DNA of 64,000 bases from Verpa conica. Its lineage: Eukaryota > Ascomycota > Pezizomycetes > Pezizales > Morchellaceae. Location of the stretch: positions 496,001 to 560,000 of the forward strand of contig JAUFSD010000007.1 in NCBI GenBank assembly GCA_033030425.1, read 5' to 3'. Made by a program: the position numbers and the translations under genes. The notes below the pieces were generated by a model. That model was not told where the DNA came from and searched no databases. It was given only the letters and a program-made list of their open reading frames with translations. Positions 45,073 to 55,480 of the stretch are shown piece after piece (position 1 is the stretch's first letter; each line of letters opens with the position of its first letter).

Positions 45073-47930
45073 TATGCTGGATAGGATGGGATGGGATGGG
45101 ATGATTCTACTTGTTGGAGAGAACGAGGGGATAAGAGGAAATGAGAGGATAAGAAGAAATGAGAGGATAGATCTGATGAGATGAAGAAACAGATTAGTAT
45201 TGTATGGATGAAAGACAGAACAAAGCGAGAAACAGCATACGTTTGGAAGAAGCAAAAAACTATAGCAATCAATTCAATGAATCAACGCAACAATGAGACT
45301 CAAATATTAAATGGGATCCGGAACAGGACAGCACAGCACAGCCGTGGATGTAGGTAATAATGAATGGTGCAAATGCTACTCTAAGACGGGCTGGAATGAA
45401 GTTAAGGATTCAGATGTCGTGCATATGCACAACGCACAGAGACCACTGGCTGAGGATGGAAGAGATGGCTGAAGTTGAAAGAGGGGAGAGAGGAATAAAG
45501 GGAATAAAGAAAAGAAAGGAAAGGAAAGCAAAAGAAACAGGAAAAAGATACCCAGTGCCACCCCGGAGCAAGGGAGAGACGTTATTCGAGTAGAGAGGAA
45601 AGAATCGGCAGAGAAAGTGACCCAATCTGACTGGCAGAATCAACGACAGCACGACAGCACCAGTGCAGTGTAACGATTGAATGGCAGGTGTCCCGACACT
45701 GCAGTGAGAAAGGAATCAATCCTAGTTGTATGGATCCGTCAAGGAAACCAAGCTCTGAGGACAAGTAAGGTATAGATGATCTCCAAAACGCAGACTCGAG
45801 AGATTATATGTCCTCTTTCCTCTCCTCTCTCCTGTCGAAACGAATGGGCTGCCTCGCTTGACCGCTCGCTTCCCCGCCTCTGCTCGCCTCTTAAATTTAG
45901 CCCACCAGGTGATCAGCGGTATGGATCAGTTATCCAACTCGTGCCTGGGTAGCTCTACCTCTGGGCGGCTGCATTATATGGGTACTACTATGTAGGTATA
46001 CTTGTACCTCATTATACATAGAAATTCCCGTGTCTTGGGCCCGGGCGCCAGATGAGTTTGTATGCTATTGCCATCACATTGCACGGTGGTTGGCTGGCAA
46101 GGTGAGGGGTCACTGTGATGTGCCTGGCGTCAGCGCGTCGAGAGAACCCCTGCCCTCCCATTGCCTAAATCGAGAGTGTTCTGCCCCCCGATCTGGACAC
46201 CTATCCCGGCCATCATCTATCGTTCGTGCTCTAGAATACACATACATACACTGCACCCTGAATTCGTTGTGTTCCGTGTATACATAGGTGAATCCTTGAC
46301 TCTTCAACCCTCACTAGAGAAGAGATGTAGATAACGGGGTTGTTCTCAGTTCCTAAGACGCAGTTATGGGCTCCTCCGTCCGATTTTGACAGCTTACAAG
46401 ACATGTCCTAGAATCTACCACCCAATACAGGCAGCGAGACCCGAAAAAACAACATTCCGAATCTAATATATATGTCTGTGGAACATCGCATGCATGCACG
46501 TGCGATCTTTACATTACGCACCCTATTCTTAGAAAACGGCATACTGGAAGAACCTAAAGGTAATGATCGTACGTCTGTCTGTCGATAATGAGCCTCAAAA
46601 TCAAGAAAGAAAGAGGGAAAAAAAAAAAAAAAAAGACGTATGGGCCCGGCTGAAAAACCCCCCGGGACAGCCAATACCCCAAGTAACTTGTTCACTCCCT
46701 TGTAAGTATTCTACCTACTCTTGCCTCCGGGGACCTACAAGAACATCTTCACCGAGAATAAAAAATAATAAAAATAAATAACTCCCTAGCTCGGACTAAT
46801 AATTCCAAAAACACTACATCTATATACTAAAGTAACTAGGTATTGCATCTTGTCGCACTTTTGTCGACGTGTCTCTTGAGAAAAGACACGCCCCCCTAGC
46901 GATGCGCAGCATTTCACCGATCAACCTATGCAAGCACTGGTAACTATTCCACGATCGCGCGGGTATCGTGGGAAAAGGAACCAAGACATTCACTAAAACT
47001 AAAAAGAAAAGAGAGAAAAAACACCTTTTACTCCAACAAATCGGGTCTCGCCAATCTAGCCTTTCTTTATCCGAACTAAATTGTTCAAGCGAACCTACCT
47101 GAAATTCTCCTCCACCACCACCCCCAACAATTCGGTTGTTACCGAATAAACCCAAATATTCGTTGGTGGCTTAAAAGGAAAAAAAAGCCCTCTAGTTATT
47201 ATAAATCACGTGCTCTTGTTCTCTTGGCTCGAAACGGAAATATCCAACTTGGACATATACAACAGGATAAAATAGTAGTCTCGTGATCAAGAAAGAATTA
47301 GCTAGTTATGTCTAGTTATGAGGCTAAATAGATATGCATACTTGAGAACATGCACCCTGGGAGGGTATTCTTTTTTTGGATGGTAGACGCAGTCATGAGA
47401 TATCACTCGAGCTATTATTGGCCCGGGGATTGGGGAAGGTGGGAGGGGTACTTTATCTTGGTTCATTGCGTTATTCTCTGCATGCTTCTCTAGATCTTGC
47501 ACGTTTTTAGTCTTGCAGGTTAGGGAGGCGGTAGGCGTCGGCGATTAATCTGCATGTTTCGTCTAGATTAGCCTCAGGTTCCGTTCGGTAGAGATGCTTG
47601 ACAGTTGTACAGATCTGTTGAGCATCTTGCCTCGGCTTTTTACCTTCTTTTTTCCTTTTTCCCCCCACCCTTCGAAACGTTGGTGGGGGAAGGGGGAGTA
47701 TATTCTTGTACTCTTCAGTACCTACTTACTGCATATGTAACCGGTCTCTTTGCTTTTCTTTTCTTTCCGGGCTTTCAAGAGGTCAATTATTCCGTTTAAC
47801 CGTTTTCTCATCAGAGTGCATATGACGTATTTCAATAAAACTCCATTGGTTTCTCCTGCGTAACGCTCTAACAATACATGAAAACTTCAAAGGAAAAAAA
47901 AAAACATACACAAAAAAGAACCCCCCCCAC
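45073..47930. other. Long intergenic region, 42.7-kb gene promoter side
   Basis: About 2.9 kb. The first 500 bp holds GGATGGGATGGG and GAGAGGATAAGA repeats near 45082-45170 (5' UTR of the minus-strand gene), then an A/G-rich tract at about 45475-45545. The rest, including an A15 run near 46620 and a C-run at 47925, shows no gene, RNA or transposable element. The last few hundred bases are the 3' region of the arabinitol dehydrogenase gene. Confidence 0.5.
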
Positions 47931-49167
47931 TTAATCCTTATTCACAATCTGGACCTTAATAGCCCCACTCTTCATATCCGCACTAGTCTTGAACGCCTCG
48001 ACCGCATCCTCGATAGCAAAACGATGAGTAACCAATTTCCTAATATTTCCCAAAACCCCACTATCCACCAACCTGATTGCTCTCGGCCAGGTATTGCAGT
48101 ATCTATACTGGAACTTCAAGTCCACCTCCCTCGTGCTCAACCTCATGAATGGGAACTTCATCTCGTTCTTCCCGACTCCAACCACAAACACGGTTCCCCC
48201 GAACCTTACCGCATGGATTGCCGCACCGATAGAGGACTCAACACCTGTGCACTCTAGGGCCACATCTGGCTCTGCACCACCAAGGGCCTTCCTGATACCC
48301 TCTGCGAGCTCCTCCTCGGACTTGCCGCGGGTGACAAGGTACGTTTTGAGGACACCTGGTTTATCGGCCACTAGGGTTTTTGCAAAGTCCAGGCGGCCCT
48401 GGTCGATATCTGTGATTATGATAGGTTCTGCTCCGGCGGCGCGGGCACATAGGAGGGTGATTAGGCCGATTGGGCCGGCGCCACAGATGAGGGCGGAGTC
48501 GCCGAGCTTCAGTTGGGCTCTGTCGATTGCCGCGAGTGCAACGGAGAGGGGCTCGAGTAGGGCGCCATCTTCGTAGGACATTGTCTCGGGGAGCTTGTGG
48601 CACCATTTGGCGGGGTGATTGACGTAGCGGCGGAGAAGCCCTGGGACCGGTGGCGTCGATAGGAAGAGGACGTGCTCGCAGCCGTTGTAGCGGCCGGTAA
48701 GACAGGGTTCGCAGGAGTGGCATGGAATGTTTGGTTCGACGGCGACTCGGTCGCCGGGCTTAAGGTGTTTGACGGATGGGTGGACGGCAAGGATCTATAG
48801 TGGGTGTTAGTAGGGGCTTCCTTCTGGGGGGTAGATAGAGAGGGTTACCTCGCCGGCGGATTCGTGGCCGAGGATGTGTTTGTCTTCGACGATCATAGGG
48901 CCGATGCAACCGGCGTGCCAGAAGTGCACATCGGAGCTTTCGGGAGTGTCAGTTGAGGTTTCTAAGAGCCCGGCAATGATATGGTTGGACTTACCCGCAG
49001 ATACCGGTGCTTCGGACTTGGACGATGACTTCGCCAGGCTCTAGGGTATCGCCCTTCTGCACTTCCTCTACAGATGGGGATGCATCTGCGATGTAGAGGT
49101 TGTGCTGGGGATCTGTGTATACGCCGATGTTAGGCTTAAGAGTCGACTTGATGGCTGTGGCAGTCAT
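47931..49167 (-). CDS. lad1: L-arabinitol 4-dehydrogenase (zinc, NAD+)
   Basis: Minus-strand exons 49167-48995, 48936-48849 and 48794-47931 give 374 aa. It belongs to the polyol branch of medium-chain zinc dehydrogenases and would oxidise L-arabinitol to L-xylulose in the cytosolic pentose catabolic pathway. Catalytic zinc ligands are C57, H82, E83 and E168 ([28 protein letters not shown]). Four cysteines (C112, C115, C118, C126) form the structural zinc loop. The Rossmann motif is GAGPIGLI, and the acidic ITDID after beta-2 fits NAD+ rather than NADP+. [20 protein letters not shown] is typical of fungal arabinitol dehydrogenases; sorbitol or xylitol dehydrogenase remains a weaker alternative. 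Two GGCTAAA-type sites, a XlnR/AraR-like motif, lie at 49898 and (inverted) near 50557, upstream of the start. Confidence 0.82.
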
Positions 49168-51549
49168 TTCGCTTGTAGTTCTAGGAAGAGATGCTTCTGC
49201 GGGGGAAGAGGAAGAGGAAGAGGAAGGGGAGGTTTTATTCGGGTGTTGCTGTTTCGATCTATTCTGTAGAAGATATCAGTATTGGTGATCTATAGCAATA
49301 TAATCACTTGTCGTCACACGACTGCCCAGCCCAGCAATATAAATATCAAGTGAGGGGCAGATAATCGTGGGGAGAGAAATTGAACACAAAGAAAAAAAGA
49401 GAGAGATTTACCACGAGGTCCAAAAAAGTCTTGAGTATACAAGCCAGTTTGAAGTATTCAAAGGTTTTCAAGATCAACTTGTTGCTTTCCGAAAGTCTAT
49501 ACTTCTACAGCTTCACAATGGTATCCTCTTCAATTCTGGGAGACAGCTGCCTTTTTATCCTCGGCCTATTCCCCTCCGCTCTCCTATACCCCCCTCCCTC
49601 CTCGCAGCGGTGGATCCCTTGCCCCGATGAGTATCTCGAACTAATTGCAATCCGACATCGGTGAGAAAGTAGCAGAATAGCAGGGGGAGGGAAAAAAGAC
49701 AAGTGCGAGGGTCCCTAGAATCAGAATGGTATTCGGTAAAGCTGAATCAATTTCTCGTAGTGACCAATCCGCCTCATCTCCATCTCAAAGATCTCTCTCT
49801 ATGTTTTCCCTTTTCGCCATACTGCAAGGGACCCCACATTGTGGGATGAAGCGGGGAGAGAGGTTGGGTTAGTTGGAACCGCGAACGCGGCTATTCAGGC
49901 TAAATGGGAAGCTTGCCGGAGCTGCACCGAGAGGAGACTAGAAACTCCACAAGATAGATGAACATTAAAGAGACGGCGGCTGAATTCGAGTTTTCTTTCT
50001 TTTTTCTTTTCTTCTCCTTTTTCTATGATACGGGTAGCTACGAGAATACCGGGTAATTGTGTTTTTCGCTTCGTGCTGCTGAGTCCGGGGATTTCTTTTT
50101 CTGGCGGATGGGACCAATGATCAATTGATCCGAGAGTAGGCTATCCTAATGGGTTGATACCTGGCTGTTGTGTAGATATGGGCTAGAGTACCGGTAGATT
50201 CCTTTTGTGGGGGGGCGGTCAATAGGGAAATTCCAATTTTTAAGCTCTTGACTTTATCCAGTGTAATGAGATGTCGATGCGGTCCGATGGCTCACACTAA
50301 GCTTTATTGAATTCAACCGCCACTGCCAGATGGATGTAGGGCTCGGTTGTCGGCCGAAGAATATCACGATGTCTTTTATCTGTTTCGGAGACGGCAGTTT
50401 TTAGAATGAGGCGGTTGATTGTAATTTTACCTATATCCGAGCAAGTCCTGATTCCAATGGACTGACTGACTAGCTGGCTGACTGGCCTCGTGGTGTTTTA
50501 TTGTTGTTGTTTGAGACTTGGATCATGAGAATGAGTGAGATCGAGTGATTCGCATTTAGCCAAATTTGCCAGTTATTGTTGTTTAGGGGTTTCAGTATCA
50601 GTCCGTATCGACATGCAAAAAGAGAACGGTGGACCTACAAGCATAGGTACTTGTCAAACGAGTTTTGAAACACAGATACTGTATCATCTATCCTACAGAC
50701 CTGGTAACCGTAAAGTCACAATAACCCCCCCCCCCTGATAGCACAAGTACAGTCACACCTCGCTATAAGAAACCTCGTTATAAGAAAAACCTTGCTGTAA
50801 GAAACTTTTTCCAGGTCAATTCTGATTTTTCCACACCAAATTTACCCTTGCTATAAGGGATATCTTTGGAAAACTTGCTATAAGAAACGAAATCGGCTGA
50901 TTTCTTGGCGTTTCTTATAGCGAGGTGTAACTGTACATGTACTTGCACATGCATTAAATCCGTTCAGTATATGGTAATCTAGCTCTCATGCGGAATGAAT
51001 TAGTGCGAGTAGGACATCTATAATCACAATTCCCCGGAGAGTACCCTGTATACCACGGATAAACTCATTCTCCACCGTTTGTATCATCTCTGGGGTATCC
51101 TGCTCCGGAAAAACCATGCAGTAGCGGCGGAGGCGGGCTGCGGGCTGCGGCATGGGCCCAAGGATTTATATTAGTAACGCACCGGGCATGTGTTTCGGCC
51201 AGGAGTGTCTGAGTGATTCCTCATGAAACCAGCCCTAACCCAACGGTCTCCACCGCCACCCACACACCACCACAGCCACCCACCACACCTACCACACCCA
51301 CCACTCCGCCGCCCCCACCGCCACAAGAAACGCCACTCTATATATGCAGCATAAAGTAGCCATAATGCAGAAACCCCGCGTGTGTCGCTTTGATGTCACA
51401 CGATCAGTCAAAGAACCTGTGTAAAGAGAGGCCTATAGTTATTACCAGGTTTTCGTAGCGATGAGCGACTTCTGGGACTCTTCTCCTCCCTTGTGTTGTA
51501 GATTAGCAAAATCTCGAGATAAAATCCCCCACCAAGTAGTTCACTAAAC
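49168..51549. promoter_or_regulatory. Divergent promoter region with embedded MITE
   Basis: A 2.4-kb spacer between the lad1 start (-) and the small membrane-protein gene (+). It holds a pyrimidine tract at about 49999-50025, the MITE at 50750-50933 and a C/A-rich CCACC-repeat stretch at about 51240-51325. No further gene was seen. Confidence 0.5.
50750..50933. mobile_element. 184-bp MITE with TA flanks and repeated CTATAAGAAAC motifs
   Basis: Terminal inverted repeats of about 24 bp begin CAGTCACACCTCGCTATAAG on the left and CAGTTACACCTCGCTATAAG on the right strand, one mismatch. TA lies outside both ends (50748-50749, 50934-50935). Inside, variants of CTYGCTATAAGAAAC recur several times in both orientations, like subterminal transposase-binding sites. 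Ends of this form (CAGT...CTCGCTATAAG) are typical of fungal pogo/Fot1-type Tc1/mariner elements. No coding capacity. Confidence 0.82.
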
Positions 51550-52272
51550 ATGTCTCAAGATATCGTCTACATGTATGTTACCTTTCCTCCCCCCTCTATG
51601 ACATAACTATAGGTGGTGATTAACATAAAAAAAATATATTCAAGACTAGGAATAGTTATCGCCATTCTCCTCATTCTCATATTCCTCCGCTCACTGCTTC
51701 TCCGCCGCCAACGTCTTGCAGCAGCTCAAGATGTTCTCACACTGGCACCTACACCCAACAGCACCACCGGTCGCGAATGGGTTTTCCGCGGTGATCCAGG
51801 AATGGATGTTTTCCGGTTAGTCTTCTTCTTCTTCTACGTCTCTCTCTCCTCTATCCCCCCTCTCTTAACCTAACGAACAAGCGAGTTTAGTCCGGAACCG
51901 GCTGTAACAAACCTCCGTACATTCCCTCGTACCCGCATACAGCAGGAAGCCCAAGATCAGGATCAACTCCCGCTATATGAAGCACCGCCGCCAGATTATG
52001 ATACTATACCTAAGGACTTGGAACGTGGAGGAGGAGGAGGAGGTGGTGGTGGTGGTGGTGGGATTGCACAAGGACAGTCACAGGGCGAGCCGTCGCGCAT
52101 AGCGTCAGCAAGGGCGGATTCAGCACCACCGGGCTATGGGGCCGTTGGTAATAGTGGGGCCCCGGTTGTCATTCACGGTCCGGCTCCGGTAGCTACTCCG
52201 GATAATAATGTGGGATTGTTTAGAGTCGATGTTAGAAGAGCGTGGGGTGGCTTTGGGAGGTATCGGGGGTAG
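51550..52272 (+). CDS. Small single-pass membrane protein with PPxY motif
   Basis: Exons 51550-51572, 51645-51815 and 51882-52272 join to 194 aa. The first exon is only 23 nt (MSQDIVY). A strong membrane helix follows (LGIVIAILLILIFLRSLLL) and then RRQR, so the tail probably faces the cytosol. The tail has PPPDYD, a PPxY ligand for Rsp5/Nedd4 WW domains, a run of 12 glycines, and APPGYG. This layout (short lumenal end, one helix, cytosolic PY motif) is like fungal Rsp5 adaptor or tail proteins of vacuole/endosome sorting; that role is inference. The acceptor at 51644 was chosen because the nearer AG at 51612 leads to a stop. Confidence 0.62.
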
Positions 52273-55200
52273 GAGTACGTTAATGATAATTTTTTTTTGG
52301 GGGGGGGTTGTGCTTTTTTTTTTTTTTTCGTTCACGGAGCTGTGGTGGTTTTTTTTTTCGCTTTATTTGTTTCTGCCTTTATTACTAGTATAATCTGTGC
52401 TTTCCTCTTTTCTCCTTTTTATGTAGTATGAGGGGGGATGAGGGGGAGATTTGGATCGGAGTCGCTTTATTTATCTGGGTACTGGTATATACGGTAATTA
52501 GGGGATATCAGGATTCGATATTATACCTTTTGTGATTCGAGGAGTTTTTACTTGGCCGTTTTTTTATTTGTTAGTATATATGGAGTTTTCTTCACCCTAG
52601 CTAGGCACACAAATGTTAATTATAAAATATACTCTACCTCCTCACTTCTAGTATATAATAATGAAGGACTTGGCATATAAGTACAGTTTGAAAAAACGGG
52701 GTGAATTTACTGCCCTAGCACTACGGAATTTAGTCGCAAATACCGAATTAAAATCAGTATTTGAGGTAGATTACTGTACCAATACCGTATTGGCGGGAAC
52801 ACCGTACTGATCCCATCCCTCTTTTTGGTACTGTAGGTAGGTACTCAATTCTGCCCTTTGTGGCTAGATACATCCCATGCTGAGACCCGCAGATGCAAAA
52901 AAAAGTAACACAACACCCCTGGCCCAATCATCAGCTAGGGGTCCGATAAACGGATACTTACAGGCGGCTTTTCTGTTTGTTTGTTGAAAGTCATTCATTA
53001 TTATCAGCTGTGCTTTTCTTCTTCTAACTGGGGTTATGGGTATGCACCCCACTTTCTGTCTGTGGATATATACCTCATGTTTTTTTTTAAAAAAAACGGC
53101 TTCGGGCTTCGAGCTAGCTGGCCCTTGCTTGTATAATTACCGCGCTTATACTTTATAACGCTGTTTTCTGGGGTGCAGGATGCACAAGTACGGGCTTTAG
53201 CTTAAGCGTTATATTATCGGATCTATAGGTTACGTAGTCTCAGATGGTTTTAGTATTAATTTCACCTCATTTGTGCACGTGCTACACCGTTCTTAGGAGA
53301 TAAATCATTCGGACGCTTTAGATGTGTTTTTTGTGTCTAGGCGTCTGGAGATCTTTATGTTAGGTTATGTAGTCAACTAAGTCTGAATAACCTATTGAGT
53401 GAGCTACGTATACGTTGTTTCCTATATCTTAGACCTCAGGTTTTGTTTTTAAAATATGATGCGATTGCCGTAGATAGCCTTAGGCCTGCCTGCACTAAAT
53501 AAGTAATCATATACCCAAAGTTAGTTCGCGTATTTAGACTATTTATAGGAAACAAGACTATCTCTTACTTTGAAATTTGTTGGTTATGAAGAATGTAGTA
53601 AAGAAAGATACTAACTATATTCTAGGAGGATCTGAGGATAAGTGGAGGCTAGTGGTGAAAGTTCACCGCCTCTGAATTTAGTGACAGTGAGCCCTACTAT
53701 AGTTGCAGACACCTGCTTTTGTGATTTGATGAAAATAAAATTTAGTCTCGAGACCCGGTGCCAAAAGATTCGCCGTACAGATTAGGAGTTGATAGGATAA
53801 TTCGCTCCTAAGAGTAGCATCCATAGATTTATATTCGTTTACCCCCAACAGGAAGTTGACATTGTCAATAGTAATCCAACTATATTTAGAATACTAGTGG
53901 AGAGTATTTGATATAAAAAGTAAAATCCATTTTTTTTAGTTGTGGCTTGCTGGGTATAATGACCTTCTGATATCGTGCTGCGATGTGAATCCCTAGTCCA
54001 TAAAAATTTATCCTCTTTTTTATGACTCCATAGAGTGATAGTTTAGAATTTCGGTAAGGCGAAGGATCTCGGTGGTGAAATATTTGAATTAGCAATGGGC
54101 TGGAGAACTGGCTGGCCAACTAGGCGCGAGATAATTGATAGTCCCGGAAGGGTTGGAATGTAGATCTATACCGCGTTCTCTGTAGAGTTAGGACTCAAAG
54201 TAATAGAAATTAGGCATATAGAATTTTAATTCTTATAATAATAATAAGCTATTTCTCAAGAATGATTATCTAGATACTATTAATGTGGATAATGTGGTCG
54301 TCATTGGGGCTTGGCACCGTATAAATAGAATCCACTTCCGGTTTGGCGAAACGACCTCTCAAAGATCTTCAGCATGCCATCTATCACGAGAAACCACTAC
54401 TATTAGAATATTCAGTGCAGCTCTATGATCTCATACTTATATTTACGCAGCTATAACTATCTTTGGTCGCAACTTCGGTTAACTATTAGCCCACTAGGGC
54501 AGTTACTGATAACCCCCGCCTACGCCGGTGAAAGAGGCCAGTTCTTAGTAAAGGTTATGAGCCTTTTTGACAAAAAGATCATAGCCTACTCTATTTAACT
54601 CTTGAACAGTATATAGATCGAGAAATAATGGATGGTTTTCAAGGGTAATATACTCCATGCCCCAGTTCCGGTGCACTTGTGGATGCTCCACACCACTGCG
54701 AAGTTTGAAACAGTGATATTGAAACTATATCGTGGTAACATTCCCAAAGTCAACTGATGGCAGTATATAGCGCCGGAGGCATTGTTCTATTAAAGGCTTA
54801 TCTGGGTGTATTAGAATGATGGCAGTCGTTGTTTGTGGGACTCTGTGGTTTCGACCGGTGAAGTGTGCCTTTTTCCGGGCCGGTGAGGGACACCACAACC
54901 ACCAGCAACGCCTTCCGGCTCACCGCTGCTGCCCCCCGAGTTCCGAACAAACGAAAGCACCAGACACACGATAATACGCAACGAATCAAAATAATCCCTA
55001 CAAAACACAAACTGACAGTGTCGGGGGGAAAAGTGCATACCCTTCGTAATACCTACCTTGCCGTCTGTATAGCCTCGCCACCTCCGGGTGGTATCAAGCC
55101 TGGGGGAGGCCCGGCAGAATTTGTGTACGTCCACGATGCTTGTATTATTTTATATCAATGGCACGCCTAGTTAATGCAGTTTATTCCTTTCCCTTCTCCT

Positions 55201-55480
55201 CTCTAAACGTACGCATCTCTTGCTCAGTTTCCTTACACCCATCTCTCGTTTTGACTCTTGTATGGAGCTTTCGGAGATTTGATTCACATTCCTTTAGTTT
55301 TGTCTTTTCTACAGAGGACAGGATCCTCTCAAATTTACCTGTGAATTATTCTATTACCCTTATTCGGATTCTTTTTTTCTGTCATTCTTTTCTAGACACT
55401 CGCTGTCCTCAGTAATTTTTCACATCGCATTTTACATTTTTACCTTTTATTCTTGAAACCCGCCATTTATATCAATCACC
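52273..55480. other. Intergenic region with one MITE candidate
   Basis: About 3.2 kb, AT-rich, with T-runs near 52290-52360 and 53083-53097. It holds a probable MITE at 52684-52833. Open frames at 54798-55170 on both strands overlap each other and are not convincing. The last 300 bp is pyrimidine-rich promoter for the gene at 55481. Confidence 0.5.
52684..52833. mobile_element. Candidate Tc1/mariner MITE, diverged ends
   Basis: The left end CAGTTTGAAAAAACGGGGTG and the reverse complement of the right end, CAGTACCAAAAAGAGGGATG, agree at about 13 of 20 positions. TA flanks both ends (52682-52683, 52834-52835). The CAGT...AAAAA...GGG form is typical of mariner-like ends. At 150 bp with no coding capacity, the call is plausible but the arms are weak. 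Confidence 0.45.

Noticed and set aside
45073..45255. 61-residue N-terminal extension of the Ser/Pro-rich protein
   Set aside because: It is hydrophobic Leu/Ser/Ile sequence from a pyrimidine-rich tract typical of 5' UTR; the downstream Met at 45072 begins sequence like the rest of the protein.
54798..55170. Open frames of 70-107 codons on both strands
   Set aside because: They overlap one another in a GC-richer patch and show no domain or codon bias.
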